40,959 nt of DNA from Psychrobacter sp. Pi2-52 (GCF_904846705.1 NZ_CAJHBS010000026.1:1-40959); one strand, 5' to 3'. Counted from the stretch's first letter, positions 27,423 to 39,976 are shown. Numbers and translations are program-made. Notes: a model not told the origin generated them from the letters alone.

Positions 27423-30400
27423 TTAATTATCTTGATTTAACTCTTGAGCAAATGCTTCATCAAAGCTTGCAAAGTCTTTGCTATCAGTGCTTGCAGTCAT
27501 ATCAAACGCTGCATTCAAATCTTTATCTTGTAGCTTCTGATCTGCTTTCTCTTTACGTGCTTTATGATAAGCAAGACCCGTACCTGCAGGAATCAAGCGA
27601 CCCACAACCACGTTTTCTTTCAGACCACGTAGCTCATCCACTTTACCAGTCACAGCAGCCGCAGTTAGTACACGGGTTGTTTCCTGGAAAGAAGCCGCTG
27701 AAATAAAGCTTTCAGTTGCTAGACTTGCTTTGGTGATACCTAGTAATTGACGCTCAAACTGTACTGGGAATTTATCTTCCGCTTCTAGCTTCGCATTCAA
27801 TGCTTTGATATCTGCATACTCGACCTGATCACCTTTGAAGTGACTTGAATCGCCGCCGTCAGTGATTTCAACTTTACGCAACATCTGACGAATGATAACT
27901 TCGATGTGCTTGTCGTTGATTTTTACACCCTGCAAGCGATAAACGTCCTGTACTTCGTTGACGATATAATCAGCAAGTGCAGTCTGACCTTTCAAACGTA
28001 AGATATCATGTGGGTTCTGTGGACCATCAGCGATCACTTCACCACGTGCTACCGTCTCGTTTTCGAAGACGTTGATTTGACGCCATTTAGGGATTAGCTC
28101 TTCATGCACTTCACCATCTTCATTAGTAATAATGAAGCGGTTCTTACCTTTAGTCTCTTTACCAAAGCTAACCACACCAGTCATTTCTGCCATGATGGCG
28201 TGATCTTTTGGACGACGTGCTTCGAACAAGTCAGCAACACGTGGTAGACCACCGGTGATATCTTTAGTACCAGAAGATGCTTGTGGTACACGGCCTAGGA
28301 TCGAACCAGCTGCTACTTTTTCACCATCGCTAACGCGAATGATGGTTTCAGCTGGTAAGAAGTAAACCACTTCTTTACCTTCGTCCGTGTTCAAGATAAT
28401 TGCAGGACGTAAGTCTTTTGCTGAGCTTGAACGGTCACGAGTAGCAAGAATCTCAAATGAGCTCATACCAGTCGCATCATCAACTTTTACTGTGGCAGTC
28501 ATACCATCAGTGATGTCACTGAAGCGTGCTGTACCAGCAAATTCTGTGATGATTGGATGCGTATGCGGATCCCACTTAGCGATAGTTTGACCGCCTTCAA
28601 CCTGCTCTTCGTCTTTCACAAGTACGCTTGAACCATACGGTACTTTATAGCGCTCACGCTCACGGCCAAGCTCATCAGTTAACGCGATTTCAGCTGAACG
28701 CGATACGATGACTAAGTGACCATCAGTATGTTGAACCGTTTTCATGTTTTCAAAATGCGCTTGACCAGCGTTACGTACAGAGATGCTGTTGTCCACAGAG
28801 GCTGAACTTGCTGCCCCGCCCACGTGGAATGTACGCATAGTTAACTGAGTACCTGGCTCACCGATAGACTGTGCAGCCATAACACCAACTGACTCGCCAA
28901 TGTTCACTTTATGACCACGAGCAAGGTCACGACCATAACACTGTGAACATACACCATGTTCGATATCACAAGTAATTACTGAACGTACCCAGATATCATC
29001 GATTGCGTTGTTATCAAGGACGTTAACCCAGTACTCATCGATCAATGTACCAGCTGGAATCAATACTTTATCAGCATCGTCATTATAAGTAACGTCACGA
29101 GCAGTGACACGACCCAGTACTAGCTCACCTAGCTTCTCAATGATTTCACCACCTTGGATATGTGGTTTCATGAGTAGGCCTTCTTCAGTACCACAATCAT
29201 CGCTAGTGATAACCAAATCTTGTGCCACATCAACCAGACGACGAGTTAGGTAACCCGAGTTAGCTGTTTTCAGTGCCGTATCCGCTAGACCTTTACGTGC
29301 ACCGTGAGTTGAGATGAAGTACTGTAGTACGGTCAAACCTTCACGGAAATTGGCTTTAATCGGCGTCTCAATGATTGAGCCATCTGGTTTCGCCATCAAA
29401 CCACGCATACCAGCCAACTGACGAATCTGTGCCGCACTACCACGAGCACCAGAATCTGACATGATAAAGATCGAGTTGAATGATTTCTGCTCGTCTTCTT
29501 CACCTTGTGCGTTGATAACTTTATCTGTTGCCAAGTTGTCCATCATCGCCTTAGCGACTTTGTCATTGGTACGTGACCAGATATCAACTACTTTGTTATA
29601 GCGCTCACCAGCAGTTACAAAGCCTTGCTCGAACTGATCTTCGATTTCGCGAACTTCGCCTTCTGCCACTTCGATGATTTGCTTTTTAAGTGGTGGAATG
29701 ACCATGTCGTCGATACCGATAGACACACCAGACAGTGTTGCTTGAGCAAAACCAAGATACATCAATTGGTCAGCAAACATAACACTTTCTTTGACGCCAA
29801 CTTTACGGTAGCAAGAGTTAATCAAACGAGAGATATTTTTCTTCGTCATCTCTTGGTTACACTCATCAAACGTCATACCTTTAGGCATGATGTTCCAGAT
29901 AAGTAGACGACCAGCAACCGTATCTTTGATACTGATTTCTTTGGTCTCGTTACCTTCTTCGTCAATTTGCGTCTCAGTAACACGCACTTTGATCTTGGCG
30001 TTTACATGTAGATCGTTTGAACCAATTGCACGCAATGCTTCATTAACGGTAGCAAAAATCATGCTCTCGCCTTTGGCATTGATAGACGAGCGACTGATGT
30101 AATATAGACCTAGTACAACATCCTGAGATGGTACGATGATCGGATCACCGTTCGCAGGTGACAAGATGTTGTTGGTAGACATCATCAAGGCACGTGATTC
30201 AAGCTGCGCTTCTAGCGTCAATGGCACGTGAACGGCCATTTGGTCACCATCGAAATCGGCGTTGAATGCAGTACAAACAAGCGGATGCAACTGGATTGCT
30301 TTACCTTCGATTAGTACTGGCTCAAATGCCTGTAGACCCAAACGGTGAAGTGTTGGCGCACGGTTAAGAAGTACTGGATGCTCACGGATAACCATGGCCA

Positions 30401-31640
30401 GCATATCCCACACTTGTGGCTCTTCACGCTCTACCATCTTTTTGGCAGCTTTAATTGTCGTCGCTAAACCATGAGACAATAGTTTGTTATAAGTAAATGG
30501 CTTGAATAATTCTAGTGCCATTTTCTTAGGTAGACCACACTGATGTAGACGTAGTGTTGGACCTACAACGATAACCGAACGACCAGAGTAATCGACACGC
30601 TTACCAAGTAAGTTCTGACGGAAACGACCTTGCTTACCTTTGATCATATCTGCCAAAGATTTCAATGGACGCTTGTTACTACCAGTGATGGCACGACCGC
30701 GACGACCGTTATCAAGCAACGCATCTACTGACTCTTGCAACATACGCTTTTCGTTACGTACGATGATGTCAGGTGCGCTTAGCTCAAGCAGACGCTTAAG
30801 ACGGTTGTTACGGTTGATCACACGGCGATATAGATCGTTTAGATCTGACGTCGCAAAACGGCCGCCTTCTAGCGGTACTAGAGGACGCAAATCTGGTGGT
30901 AGTACTGGCAAGATGTTCATTACCATCCACTCAGGCTTGTTATTAGAATCACGGAATGCTTCTAATAATTTGAGACGCTTAGACATTTTCTTAAGCTTAG
31001 TCTCAGAACCTGTTTGTGGAATCGCTTCACGTAGCTCATCGATTTCAAGATCGATATCGATGTCTTTTAATAGGTCTTGAACGGCTTCAGCACCCATTTT
31101 GGCTGTGAATTCATCACCGAACTCTTCAAGCGCTTTGTAATAATCTTCATCATCAAGCAACTGGTACTTTTCTAAACTAGTTAGACCAGGCTCAGTAACG
31201 ATATAGCTTTCAAAATATAGAACGCGCTCGATATCACGTAGCGTCATGTCTAGCAATAGACCGATGCGGCTTGGTAATGATTTTAGGAACCAAATATGCG
31301 CAACTGGACTGGCTAGGTCGATATGACCCATGCGATCACGACGAACTTTAGCAGTGGTAACTTCAACACCACATTTTTCACAGATAACGCCTTGGAACTT
31401 ACGGCGCTTATATTTACCACATAAACATTCGAAGTCTTTTACTGGACCAAAGATTTTGGCACAAAAAAGACCATCACGCTCAGGCTTGAACGTGCGATAG
31501 TTGATGGTTTCAGGCTTTTTCACTTCGCCGTGCGACCATGACTTAATAACGTCAGGTGAGGCTAAAGTAATTTGAATGCTATCAAACTCTTGGTTACCGT
31601 TGCCGGTAGGGCTTTGCATGATATCGAGTAAATCTTTCAA
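27423..31640 (-). CDS. rpoC: RNA polymerase beta' subunit
   Basis: RpoC holds the catalytic magnesium of RNA polymerase. The 1405 residues match the usual gammaproteobacterial length. The zinc ribbon [20 protein letters not shown] lies near the N-terminus. The active-site NADFDGD is at 460-466, the same numbering as in E. coli. The second zinc cluster includes [15 protein letters not shown]. The start codon is TTG: TTG AAA GAT TTA gives MKDLL as in other RpoC proteins, and GGAGA stands six bases upstream. No ATG would give the right N-terminus. It follows rpoB after 151 bases with no terminator, so it is co-transcribed with it. Confidence 0.98.
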   Translation of the reverse strand: MKDLLDIMQSPTGNGNQEFDSIQITLASPDVIKSWSHGEVKKPETINYRTFKPERDGLFCAKIFGPVKDFECLCGKYKRRKFQGVICEKCGVEVTTAKVRRDRMGHIDLASPVAHIWFLKSLPSRIGLLLDMTLRDIERVLYFESYIVTEPGLTSLEKYQLLDDEDYYKALEEFGDEFTAKMGAEAVQDLLKDIDIDLEIDELREAIPQTGSETKLKKMSKRLKLLEAFRDSNNKPEWMVMNILPVLPPDLRPLVPLEGGRFATSDLNDLYRRVINRNNRLKRLLELSAPDIIVRNEKRMLQESVDALLDNGRRGRAITGSNKRPLKSLADMIKGKQGRFRQNLLGKRVDYSGRSVIVVGPTLRLHQCGLPKKMALELFKPFTYNKLLSHGLATTIKAAKKMVEREEPQVWDMLAMVIREHPVLLNRAPTLHRLGLQAFEPVLIEGKAIQLHPLVCTAFNADFDGDQMAVHVPLTLEAQLESRALMMSTNNILSPANGDPIIVPSQDVVLGLYYISRSSINAKGESMIFATVNEALRAIGSNDLHVNAKIKVRVTETQIDEEGNETKEISIKDTVAGRLLIWNIMPKGMTFDECNQEMTKKNISRLINSCYRKVGVKESVMFADQLMYLGFAQATLSGVSIGIDDMVIPPLKKQIIEVAEGEVREIEDQFEQGFVTAGERYNKVVDIWSRTNDKVAKAMMDNLATDKVINAQGEEDEQKSFNSIFIMSDSGARGSAAQIRQLAGMRGLMAKPDGSIIETPIKANFREGLTVLQYFISTHGARKGLADTALKTANSGYLTRRLVDVAQDLVITSDDCGTEEGLLMKPHIQGGEIIEKLGELVLGRVTARDVTYNDDADKVLIPAGTLIDEYWVNVLDNNAIDDIWVRSVITCDIEHGVCSQCYGRDLARGHKVNIGESVGVMAAQSIGEPGTQLTMRTFHVGGAASSASVDNSISVRNAGQAHFENMKTVQHTDGHLVIVSRSAEIALTDELGRERERYKVPYGSSVLVKDEEQVEGGQTIAKWDPHTHPIITEFAGTARFSDITDGMTATVKVDDATGMSSFEILATRDRSSSAKDLRPAIILNTDEGKEVVYFLPAETIIRVSDGEKVAAGSILGRVPQASSGTKDITGGLPRVADLFEARRPKDHAIMAEMTGVVSFGKETKGKNRFIITNEDGEVHEELIPKWRQINVFENETVARGEVIADGPQNPHDILRLKGQTALADYIVNEVQDVYRLQGVKINDKHIEVIIRQMLRKVEITDGGDSSHFKGDQVEYADIKALNAKLEAEDKFPVQFERQLLGITKASLATESFISAASFQETTRVLTAAAVTGKVDELRGLKENVVVGRLIPAGTGLAYHKARKEKADQKLQDKDLNAAFDMTASTDSKDFASFDEAFAQELNQDN

Positions 31641-31791
31641 GTTGCTTCTCCGTTATCTTTATAATCATCTGACAGCGTACCATTGACGCAGATAAGATGA
31701 ATGAAGGCAATGAATAGGGTTGAGACAAATCACTAAAAGCAGCAGCAATAAAGCAGACTGCCTTTAGTGGACAACTAAGTTAAACAACGGG

Positions 31792-34700
31792 CTAGTTGCT
31801 TTGTTTTAACTCAATATTAATACCCAGTGATTTGATTTCTTTGGTCAGTACGTTGAACGACTCAGGCATGCCTGGATCCATATACTGCTCACCATCAACG
31901 ATGTTTTTGTACATACGAGTACGGCCTTCAACGTCATCCGACTTCACCGTTAGCATTTCTTGCAACGTGTAAGTCGCGCCGTATGCTTCTAGTGCCCATA
32001 CTTCCATCTCACCGAAGCGCTGACCACCGAACTGTGCTTTACCGCCGAGTGGCTGCTGAGTGACTAGCGAGTAAGAACCCGTTGAACGCGCATGCATTTT
32101 GTCATCAACCAAATGGTTAAGCTTGAGCATGTACATATAACCAACCGTTACCTTGCGGTCAAACTTCTGACCTGTACGACCATCATATAACGTCTGCTGA
32201 CCATCGCGATCCATACCAGCAAGCTCGAGCAAGTCTTTAACTTGGCTTTCTCTCGCGCCGTCAAATACTGCTGTGCCCATCGGTACACCGCCACGTAAGT
32301 TGTCTGCTAGCGCCATGATGTCATCATCACTCAAGCTATCAAGATCAACTTGCTCACCACCTACTTGGTTATAGATTTTGTCCAAGAAGTCACGTAGCTC
32401 TTTGATCGCTGCTTGCGATTTGAGCATACCGTCAATCTTCTCGCCCAATCCTTTCGCTGCCATACCCAAATGCGTCTCTAGAACCTGACCGATGTTCATA
32501 CGAGATGGTACACCAAGTGGATTCAATACGATGTCAACGGTATTACCATTTTCATCATAAGGCATGTCTTCAACTGGCATGATGCGCGATACAACACCTT
32601 TGTTACCATGACGACCAGCCATCTTATCACCAGGCTGAATACGACGCTTAACCGCTAGATATACTTTAACGATTTTTTGTACGCCATGTTGCAAGTCATC
32701 GCCAGCAGTCAATTTGCGTTTTTTCTCAGCAAACTTCACATCGATGTCTTTTTGCTTGTCAACCAAGTAATCAGCGATTTGCGTTAGACGCTCAGAGATT
32801 TCTTCTTCTACTGGTTGGATATCAAGCAAAGTCTCAAGGCTCATATCTTTCATATCAGCCAATGCCATAACCGTACCAGCTTTTAGACCAGCACCGCCGC
32901 TGACTTTTTGGCCATCTAATAGATTACCAATACGGCCGCGAGCCGCTTCTTCAAAGATACGTAGCTCTTCTTTTAAATCTTTGCGATAGCTATCAAGCTG
33001 CGATTTTTCAATCGCTCTTGCACGTGCGTCTTTTTCAACGCCATCACGGGTGAAGACCTGTACATCAATAACCGTACCTTTACTAGAAGTCGGTACGCGT
33101 AGTGAAGTGTCTTTCACATCAGCCGCTTTTTCGCCAAAGATAGCCCGTAGCAGTTTCTCTTCTGGCGTTAGTTGCGTTTCACCTTTTGGCGTCACTTTAC
33201 CAACTAGGATATCGCCAGCATCAACTTCAGCACCGATATAGACGATACCTGCTTCATCAAGACTTGATAGTGCTGCTTCACCAACGTTTGGAATATCAGC
33301 AGTGATCTCTTCTGTACCTAGCTTGGTATCACGAGCCACACAAGTCAATTCTTGAATATGAATAGTAGTGAAACGATCTTCTTTAACTACTTTTTCAGAT
33401 AGCAAGATTGAATCTTCGAAGTTGTAACCATTCCACGGCATAAATGCAATGCGGATGTTCTGGCCTAGTGCTAGCTCACCAAGATCCGTTGAAGGACCAT
33501 CAGCCAAGATATCACCCAAAGCAATCTCGTCACCTTGGTTAACGATGATACGTTGGTTGATACAAGTGTTCTGGTTAGAGCGCGTGTATTTGATCAAGTT
33601 ATAGATATCGATACCCGCTTCACCAGCAGTCATCTCGTCTTCGTTTACACGAACAACGATACGCGATGCATCAACATCTTCAATCACACCGCCACGCTTA
33701 GCGATAACACAGACACCAGAGTCACGAGCAACGTGACGCTCCATACCAGTACCTACTAACGGCTTATCAGCACGTAGCGTAGGAACAGCCTGACGCTGCA
33801 TGTTCGAGCCCATCAAGGCACGGTTAGCATCATCATGCTCTAGGAACGGAATCAGACCTGCTGCAACCGATACTACCTGACTTGGTGATACATCCATATG
33901 TGTCACCTTTTCTGGCGGCATACGAACAAATTCACCATAGCTACGTACACTGACCATCTCGTCAGATAACGCGCCATCTTCAGTCATCGGAGAATCAGCC
34001 TGTGCAATGACAGTACCTACTTCTTCGATTGCTGATAGATATTCAATAACGTCAGTAACTTTACCATCAACCACACGGCGATAAGGCGTTTCTAAGAAGC
34101 CAAAGCTGTTGGTTTTAGCAAAAGTCGCTAGTGAGTTGATCAGACCAATGTTTGGACCTTCAGGAGTCTCAATAGGACATACACGGCCATAATGCGTATC
34201 ATGTACGTCACGTACTTCAAAGCCTGCACGTTCACGAGTTAGACCACCAGGTCCTAACGCTGATACACGGCGCTTATGGGTAACTTCAGACAACGGGTTG
34301 TTCTGATCCATAAACTGTGACAACTGGCTTGAACCAAAGAATTCTTTCACCGCAGCTGCTACTGGCTTAGAGTTAATCAAATCTTGTGGTGACAAGTTAT
34401 CAGATTCCGCTGAGCTCAAACGCTCTTTAACCGCACGCTCAACACGTACTAGGCCAACACGGAATTGGTTTTCTGCCATCTCGCCCACTGAACGAATACG
34501 GCGGTTACCTAAGTGATCGATATCATCGACTTCACCGCGACCGTTACGAATCTCGATAAGTTCTTTTAGAACGTTAACGATATCATCGTTGGTCAATACA
34601 CTGCGTTCACGCTGGATATCAGGATCATCAGTGTTATCAAATTCTAAACCAAGACGACGGTTGAATTTCATACGACCGACATTTGATAAGTCATAACGAT

Positions 34701-35910
34701 CTGCGTTAAAGAACATGCTTTCAAACAGTTTCTCAGCAGTTTCAACCGTTGGTGGCTCACCTGGACGCATTACTTTATAGATTTCGATCAACGCTTCTTC
34801 ACGGCTTGATGTGCTATCTGCACGTAGCGTATCAGCAATATAGCTACCCTGATCGATATCGTTCGTGAATAGGATGCTAAACTCTTTGATGGCACCACTG
34901 GCTTCAAATGAGTTCAATTTTACCAATAACTCATGGTCGATTGGCGTGTTTGCTTTAGCGATGATCTCGTCGTTAACAACGATATCTTCGGCTAAAATAC
35001 GCTCATATAAATACTCATCAGGCACAGCAATTTTCGTCATACCTGCTTCTTCAAGCTGACGGATGCGGCGTGCATTGATACGTTTGCCCTGCTCTACAAT
35101 AACGTCACCTTCAGGTGATACGATATCAAACTGCGCCATCTCACCACGCAAGCGATCAGCAACTAGATCAATCTCAAACGTCTCTTCGGCTTTATAAACA
35201 GCGACTTTATCAAAGAACAAATCTAAAATTTCAGATGTTGTTAGGCCAAGTGCGCGCAGAATGATTGACGCAAGCAGCTTACGGCGACGGTCAATACGAG
35301 CAAATACTAAGTCTTTTGCATCAAATTCAAAGTCCAACCATGAACCACGGTAAGGGATAATACGGGCGTTATAAAGCACTTTACCACTTGAGTGCGACTT
35401 ACCTTTATCATGATCAAAGAATACACCAGGTGAACGATGTAGCTGAGATACGATAACACGCTCAGTACCATTGATAATAAAGGTGCCGTTAGCAGTCATC
35501 AAAGGCATCTCGCCCATATAGACGCTTTGCTCACGAATATCTTTGATAGCGGCTTTGCTATCTTTGTCTTTGCTGTCTTTGTCTTTGATGATCAAACGGA
35601 TTTTGACACGCATGGGCGCTGCAAACGTTGAACCGCGTAAGATACACTCACGCTCATCAAATTCAGGCGTGCCTAAATAGTACTCAACAAATTGCAACTC
35701 AGCGTTACCAGAGTGACTCTCAATTGGGAAAATAGAGGAATACGCAGCTTGCAAACCAGTATTCTCACGAGCTTTCGGCTTTTTGTGCTCTTGCAAAAAT
35801 TGCTCATAAGAATCTACTTGAATAGACAGTAAATAGGGAATGTCCATTACAGTGGGCAATTCAGCAAAACTTTTGCGAATACGCTTTTTTTCAGTATAAG
35901 AATATGCCAT
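31792..35910 (-). CDS. rpoB: RNA polymerase beta subunit
   Basis: RpoB forms one half of the RNA polymerase cleft. It has 1372 residues, about 30 more than in E. coli. The rifampicin region reads [20 protein letters not shown] followed by [11 protein letters not shown]. The residues usually changed in resistant mutants (the Asp of FMDQ, the His of THKRR, the Ser of VSALG) are wild type, so susceptibility is expected. [15 protein letters not shown] and the C-terminal [18 protein letters not shown] are typical. One small tandem repeat, DKDSK twice, sits in the beta lobe just before AAIKDIREQ. The gene is the first after a 764-base gap with two terminators, so it needs its own promoter. Confidence 0.98.
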   Translation of the reverse strand: MAYSYTEKKRIRKSFAELPTVMDIPYLLSIQVDSYEQFLQEHKKPKARENTGLQAAYSSIFPIESHSGNAELQFVEYYLGTPEFDERECILRGSTFAAPMRVKIRLIIKDKDSKDKDSKAAIKDIREQSVYMGEMPLMTANGTFIINGTERVIVSQLHRSPGVFFDHDKGKSHSSGKVLYNARIIPYRGSWLDFEFDAKDLVFARIDRRRKLLASIILRALGLTTSEILDLFFDKVAVYKAEETFEIDLVADRLRGEMAQFDIVSPEGDVIVEQGKRINARRIRQLEEAGMTKIAVPDEYLYERILAEDIVVNDEIIAKANTPIDHELLVKLNSFEASGAIKEFSILFTNDIDQGSYIADTLRADSTSSREEALIEIYKVMRPGEPPTVETAEKLFESMFFNADRYDLSNVGRMKFNRRLGLEFDNTDDPDIQRERSVLTNDDIVNVLKELIEIRNGRGEVDDIDHLGNRRIRSVGEMAENQFRVGLVRVERAVKERLSSAESDNLSPQDLINSKPVAAAVKEFFGSSQLSQFMDQNNPLSEVTHKRRVSALGPGGLTRERAGFEVRDVHDTHYGRVCPIETPEGPNIGLINSLATFAKTNSFGFLETPYRRVVDGKVTDVIEYLSAIEEVGTVIAQADSPMTEDGALSDEMVSVRSYGEFVRMPPEKVTHMDVSPSQVVSVAAGLIPFLEHDDANRALMGSNMQRQAVPTLRADKPLVGTGMERHVARDSGVCVIAKRGGVIEDVDASRIVVRVNEDEMTAGEAGIDIYNLIKYTRSNQNTCINQRIIVNQGDEIALGDILADGPSTDLGELALGQNIRIAFMPWNGYNFEDSILLSEKVVKEDRFTTIHIQELTCVARDTKLGTEEITADIPNVGEAALSSLDEAGIVYIGAEVDAGDILVGKVTPKGETQLTPEEKLLRAIFGEKAADVKDTSLRVPTSSKGTVIDVQVFTRDGVEKDARARAIEKSQLDSYRKDLKEELRIFEEAARGRIGNLLDGQKVSGGAGLKAGTVMALADMKDMSLETLLDIQPVEEEISERLTQIADYLVDKQKDIDVKFAEKKRKLTAGDDLQHGVQKIVKVYLAVKRRIQPGDKMAGRHGNKGVVSRIMPVEDMPYDENGNTVDIVLNPLGVPSRMNIGQVLETHLGMAAKGLGEKIDGMLKSQAAIKELRDFLDKIYNQVGGEQVDLDSLSDDDIMALADNLRGGVPMGTAVFDGARESQVKDLLELAGMDRDGQQTLYDGRTGQKFDRKVTVGYMYMLKLNHLVDDKMHARSTGSYSLVTQQPLGGKAQFGGQRFGEMEVWALEAYGATYTLQEMLTVKSDDVEGRTRMYKNIVDGEQYMDPGMPESFNVLTKEIKSLGINIELKQSN
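35558..35587. repeat. rpoB: 15-base tandem repeat inside rpoB
   Basis: Two copies of a 15-base unit (CTATCTTTGTCTTTG and CTGTCTTTGTCTTTG, one difference) encode two DKDSK units on the minus strand. They are in frame and lie in a surface loop region where RpoB length varies. Confidence 0.7.
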
Positions 35911-36458
35911 CGAGAGTCCTTACAGTAAACGTGGAAACAAATTAAAAGCGTGGCCAGTATGCATAAATACGATGCAAACATGGCGACGTAAACGATAATA
36001 TAAAACGGGTCTTCGTGTTCAGTTCATGTCTTTTCTGTCAATTACTACTTTACTCTTCAGTGCTTACCTAGCACACTTCACTTAATCTCGTCGTTGGTTG
36101 CTATATTCATGGTAAGTGAATCAGTCTATATGACTGTTGCAACCAAAAAATTCAATATTATATAATCTATAACGCATTGCCTATCAGGCTTACTTTACAA
36201 ATACATTGCTGGGAAATAATGTCTATTAAGATTGCATCCATACCACTTGCCATCTAGACTACTTATTACCGAACCATGTTCCCTACACATACAAACTGTC
36301 TATAAGACTGAATGTCGACAGTCATGCCACACCAAGTAGGCAACTTATGATCAACAGCTTTTTTAAGAATACCGCTTTTTTCAGGATTAATAATCGGGGT
36401 AACTATAACTTTTAGAATCAGTATAAACTATAGTGTTGATAGGAAAGCATGCAGACAC
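35911..36458 (-). promoter_or_regulatory. rpoB upstream region
   Basis: No gene is seen in these 548 bases. They must hold the rpoB promoter and leader, because two terminators precede them. TATAAT occurs on the minus strand near 36160-36165 without a good -35 match. Small hairpins are possible, for instance CAGTC/GACTG at 36122-36136. I cannot name the promoter with confidence. Confidence 0.4.
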
Positions 36459-36490
36459 AAAAAAATGCCAAACATCTACAGACGTTTAGC
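36459..36490 (-). terminator. Second terminator between rplL and rpoB
   Basis: On the minus strand GCTAAACGTC pairs along its full length with GATGTTTGGC, including two G-U pairs, around TGTA. ATTTTTTT follows. The G-U pairs only work on this strand, which fixes its direction. Confidence 0.75.
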
Positions 36491-36620
36491 TCATATTAAC
36501 TGATTTCAAAAACTGGCATGTGTGCTTGCATGTATATCGTCTGTCCTTTTGATGGGTATCCACCGTGATGTTGCATACGACTGTTGGCAGACACAAAAGG
36601 TCAAGCTACGAATTATAGTA

Positions 36621-36659
36621 AAAAAAAGCTGGCAATGCAAGGCATTACCAGCTTTTTTT
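36621..36659 (-). terminator. First terminator after rplL
   Basis: AAAAAGCTGGCAATG and CATTACCAGCTTTTT form a long stem with one mismatch around a five-base loop, followed by a T run. It begins 16 bases past the rplL stop. In E. coli this position holds a partial attenuator. Confidence 0.88.
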
Positions 36660-36674
36660 CGTACAGTGTTAAAC

Positions 36675-37046
36675 TTATTTTAGTTCAACAGTTGCACCAG
36701 CTTCTTCAAGTTTCTTTTTCAACTCTTCAGCTTCAGCTTTAGATGCGCCTTCTTTGATTGGAGCTGGAGCGCTTTCAACCAAATCTTTCGCTTCTTTTAG
36801 GCCAAGACCAGTAGCTTCACGTACGGCTTTAATTACGCCAACTTTCTTCTCGCCAAAGCTAGCAAGAACTACGTCAAATTCGTCTTTTTCTTCAGCAGCA
36901 GCAGCAGCAGGACCAGCAGCAGCAGGTGCAGCAGCAACAGCAGCTGTTACGCCGAATTTTTCTTCCATGTCGCTGATTAACTCAACGATATCCATTACTG
37001 ACATTTCAGCGATTGCATTTAACACGTCATCTTTAGATAGTGCCAT
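36675..37046 (-). CDS. rplL: 50S ribosomal protein L7/L12
   Basis: L7/L12 forms the flexible stalk of the large subunit, which recruits translation GTPases. The 123 residues comprise an N-terminal dimerisation part ([24 protein letters not shown]), an Ala-rich hinge (about 37-52), and the C-terminal factor-binding domain with [21 protein letters not shown]. It lies 120 bases after rplJ, as usual for the L10 operon, and is followed directly by a strong terminator. Confidence 0.98.
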   Translation of the reverse strand: MALSKDDVLNAIAEMSVMDIVELISDMEEKFGVTAAVAAAPAAAGPAAAAAEEKDEFDVVLASFGEKKVGVIKAVREATGLGLKEAKDLVESAPAPIKEGASKAEAEELKKKLEEAGATVELK

Positions 37047-37166
37047 GAGAACTCTCCGTTATCTGATAAAAATTAATTGATTCTAATATCGCCTTGATTG
37101 CTTGCCTAATGTGACAATAAAATGCAACCAAAATTAGCGATGTTAAAGTTACGTTAAAACAAGCAA

Positions 37167-37694
37167 TTAAGCAGCTTCTTTTGCGTCTTTGATTGCCGCT
37201 ACAGTGCGAACGAACTTGCCAGGAACAGCGTTCATAGTCTGGACAAGCTTGGTCACTGGTGCATTCATAGTAGCCATCAAGATAGAGATTGCTTCGTCGC
37301 GAGTTGGTAGCTTCGATACGCGCTCTAGCTCTTCTGGACCATAAACTTCACCACCGACTGATACTAATTTGGTCTCTAAAGCTTTGTTATCTTTGCTGAA
37401 GTCGAAAACGACTCGAGCAGCAGATCCCAAATCTTCCATAGAGAAAGCCAAAAGTAGTGGACCAGTCATACGGTCTGACATGCTCTCAAACTTAGTGCCT
37501 TCAAAAGCGCGTTTTGCTAGTGTATTTTTTACCACTTTTAAAACGACACCTTTATCACGAGCTTGTTCGCGCAGCTTAGTAAGCTGTGCAACACCAATAC
37601 CGTGATATTCGGCAGCTACTGCTGAGTAAGCATTAGCAGCAACTTCAGACACTTCAGCCACAACTTGTTGTTTTTGTTCTAGCGTTAATGCCAT
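37167..37694 (-). CDS. rplJ: 50S ribosomal protein L10
   Basis: L10 anchors the L7/L12 dimers to 23S rRNA and, in many bacteria, represses its own operon by binding the mRNA leader. It has 175 residues and starts MALTLEQKQQVVAEVSEVA. The ATG is preceded by AAAGGAG. The C-terminal helix that carries L7/L12 dimers is present (about 135-170). A leader of about 450 bases lies upstream and contains the L10-binding core. Confidence 0.97.
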   Translation of the reverse strand: MALTLEQKQQVVAEVSEVAANAYSAVAAEYHGIGVAQLTKLREQARDKGVVLKVVKNTLAKRAFEGTKFESMSDRMTGPLLLAFSMEDLGSAARVVFDFSKDNKALETKLVSVGGEVYGPEELERVSKLPTRDEAISILMATMNAPVTKLVQTMNAVPGKFVRTVAAIKDAKEAA

Positions 37695-37799
37695 AAGTTG
37701 ACTCCTTTAATCTTATCAATCGACTTATAATAAAAGTGCCAAAAACAAGGTTTTTATGCGCTCAAACTGTAAGCTAAGACTGACTTGATACGACACATT

Positions 37800-38000
37800 A
37801 CCAGCGGATTCAATTAATAAAAAAAGCATCTACTGGTAACGACTGATTACGGCACCGTTATCAGAATGACGTTGAGTAATAGTTTGAAGATTATAAATAA
37901 TCTTATCGCCCTATTCGCTCGTGTCTTAAACTGTGTGGGCCACCGTCTGCGTAGGACAACTAAGATTTTCATCTGTCGTCGATTAACAAAAGTGACTTAT
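37800..38000 (-). promoter_or_regulatory. L10 (rplJL) mRNA leader, autoregulatory
   Basis: On the minus strand TCCTACGCAGACGGTGGCCC (37937-37956) resembles the conserved core of the gammaproteobacterial L10 leader. The arms of this leader fold into a kinked structure bound by the L10-(L12)4 complex. It lies upstream of rplJ in the expected place. A run of seven T at about 37819-37825 might mark an attenuator, but I found no convincing stem before it. The boundaries are approximate. Confidence 0.65.
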
Positions 38001-38067
38001 TGTCATAAACAACTATCCGAAGATCGCTAACTATGACTCTAAACTACTCTCTACCTACGGTCTTAGA

Positions 38068-38089
38068 CAGCGTAGCAAATACTACGCTG
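38068..38089. repeat. Perfect hairpin between rplA and rplJ
   Basis: CAGCGTAG and CTACGCTG enclose CAAATA. No T run follows on the minus strand, so it is more likely an RNA processing or pausing element than a terminator. It lies about 60 bases past the rplA stop. Confidence 0.55.
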
Positions 38090-38151
38090 ACCTAATTCTT
38101 TAAAAACTGTTTGTGTTTATCATTCAAAATATTTGAAGATAAAAACTTTAA

Positions 38152-38853
38152 TTATTTAGCAGTACGATAAGGAACAGCGTCGATCGTTAGACCTGGACCC
38201 ATCGTGCTAGACAAGGTAATTTTCTTAATGAAAGTACCTTTAGAAGTAGCAGGCTTAGCACGCTTTAGATCAGAAAGAATCGCTTGCGCGTTTTGCTCGA
38301 TTTGATCAGCAGTGAAACCAACTTGGCCGATAGTTGCATGGATGATACCAGCTTTATCAACACGGTACTGAGCCTGACCAGCTTTCGCATTAGTCACAGC
38401 TTCAGCAACGTTTGGCGTTACCGTACCAACTTTAGGGTTAGGCATTAGACCACGTGGGCCTAGGATAGTACCTAACTGACCAACAACACGCATTGCATCT
38501 GGAGCTGCGATAACAACATCAAAGTCCATGTTACCGGCTTTGATTTGCTCTGCTAGGTCTTCAAAACCAACGATGTCTGCACCAGCTTCTTTAGCGGCTT
38601 CAGCAGCAGCGCCTTGAGCGAATACAGCAACGCGTTTGGTTTTACCAGTACCAGCAGGTAGGTTAGTTGCACCACGAACTACTTGATCAGATTTACGTGG
38701 GTCAACGCCCAAGTTTACCGCGATATCGATAGACTCTTTGAATTTTAGCGCTGGCAAATCGTTTAGGATTTGAACCGCTTCTTCAATAGTGTACTGTTTT
38801 TCGTTATCAATACGGCTTTGAATTTCTTTTTGACGTTTGGTTAGCTTAGACAT
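38152..38853 (-). CDS. rplA: 50S ribosomal protein L1
   Basis: L1 binds 23S rRNA at the E-site stalk and commonly represses the L11 operon. The 233 residues show the typical start [16 protein letters not shown] and the signature [24 protein letters not shown] block (here [20 protein letters not shown]). Its ATG overlaps the rplK stop by one base (TAATG), so translation of the two is coupled. Confidence 0.98.
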   Translation of the reverse strand: MSKLTKRQKEIQSRIDNEKQYTIEEAVQILNDLPALKFKESIDIAVNLGVDPRKSDQVVRGATNLPAGTGKTKRVAVFAQGAAAEAAKEAGADIVGFEDLAEQIKAGNMDFDVVIAAPDAMRVVGQLGTILGPRGLMPNPKVGTVTPNVAEAVTNAKAGQAQYRVDKAGIIHATIGQVGFTADQIEQNAQAILSDLKRAKPATSKGTFIKKITLSSTMGPGLTIDAVPYRTAK

Positions 38854-39284
38854 TATACACCCTCCACGGTAATACCCATTGAACGTGCAGTACCAGCGAT
38901 GGTACGGACAGCAGCGTCAAGATCAGCAGCAGTTAAATCTGCATTCTTAGTCTTAACGATGTCTTCTAGTTGTGCACGGTCAACTTTACCAACTTTAGCA
39001 GTGTTCGGTGTACCTGAACCTTTAGCAATACCAGCAGCCTTACGTAGTAAGTATGCAGCTGGTGGTGACTTCATGATGAAGGTAAAAGATTTGTCGCTGT
39101 ATACTGTGATCTCAGTTGGGATCGGTAGACCAGGCTCTTGGCCTGAGGTCGCAGCGTTAAATTCTTTACAGAACGCCATGATGTTCACGCCTTTTTGACC
39201 CAAAGCTGGACCAATAGGTGGTGAAGGATTTGCTTTGCCTGCAGGCACTTGCAGTTTGATGTAACCATCAATCTTCTTAGCCAT
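38853..39284 (-). CDS. rplK: 50S ribosomal protein L11
   Basis: L11 sits at the GTPase-associated centre and is needed for RelA activation. The 143 residues start [16 protein letters not shown] with the proline-rich [15 protein letters not shown], and the rRNA-binding C-terminal domain contains [31 protein letters not shown] lies upstream of the ATG. It follows nusG after 90 bases with no terminator. Confidence 0.98.
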   Translation of the reverse strand: MAKKIDGYIKLQVPAGKANPSPPIGPALGQKGVNIMAFCKEFNAATSGQEPGLPIPTEITVYSDKSFTFIMKSPPAAYLLRKAAGIAKGSGTPNTAKVGKVDRAQLEDIVKTKNADLTAADLDAAVRTIAGTARSMGITVEGV

Positions 39285-39374
39285 GATACTCTCCTAAATG
39301 GGTAATAGCGCCAAATCAACGTGGTATATACCTAATTGACTAACAGCTCCCCGGTTGATGAATTTTTTGCTAAT

Positions 39375-39905
39375 TTAGTCCAGTTTTTCAACTTTACTAA
39401 ATTCAAGCTCAACCTGTGTAGGTCGATTAAATACGTTTACTGTCAGATGTAGCTTAGACTTCTCATAATCCACTTTTTCTACCAACCCTTTAAAGTCAGT
39501 AAAGGGACCGTCGATAACCAACAACTCTTCGCCCGGCTCAAATAGAGTCTTAGGACGTGGGTCAGTTTCAGTCTGGTTCAAACGGTTTAAAATGCGATCA
39601 GCTTCTACTTGCGTAATCGGTGCAGGCATCTCAGGCGTACCACCGATGAAGCCCATAATACGTGGGCAATCTTTTACGATGTGCCAAGTATTATCGTTCA
39701 TCTCCATCTGGATCAATACATATCCAGGAAAGAACTTACGCTCACTCTTACGTTTTTTGCCGTCTTTCATTTCGACGACTTCTTCAGTAGGAACCAATAC
39801 ATCACCGAATGACTCAGCGAAGTCACTACGGTTAATACGATCAGTTAATGAACGTTGTACTTGTTTTTCATATCCTGAAAACGCTTGGACAATATACCAA
39901 CGCAT
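39375..39905 (-). CDS. nusG: Transcription elongation/antitermination factor NusG
   Basis: NusG binds RNA polymerase, lowers pausing and links transcription to translation and Rho. The 176 residues comprise the NGN domain ([20 protein letters not shown] to about 120) and the KOW domain ([23 protein letters not shown]). It follows secE after 71 bases in the conserved secE-nusG pair. Confidence 0.98.
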   Translation of the reverse strand: MRWYIVQAFSGYEKQVQRSLTDRINRSDFAESFGDVLVPTEEVVEMKDGKKRKSERKFFPGYVLIQMEMNDNTWHIVKDCPRIMGFIGGTPEMPAPITQVEADRILNRLNQTETDPRPKTLFEPGEELLVIDGPFTDFKGLVEKVDYEKSKLHLTVNVFNRPTQVELEFSKVEKLD

Positions 39906-39976
39906 ATCACGCTCCTGATCATTATAAATAAGTCGTTATGAGTAAATGTCTCGCTAATAGTCACTAATACGTGCTA

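Noticed and set aside
33922..34350. Possible rifampicin-resistance changes in rpoB
   Set aside because: The resistance region is identical in all key residues to the susceptible E. coli sequence; the only changes seen are conservative (Ile to Val).
37819..37825. Run of seven T on the minus strand in the L10 leader as an intrinsic terminator
   Set aside because: No stable GC-rich stem directly before it was found by eye; kept only as a note in the leader entry.
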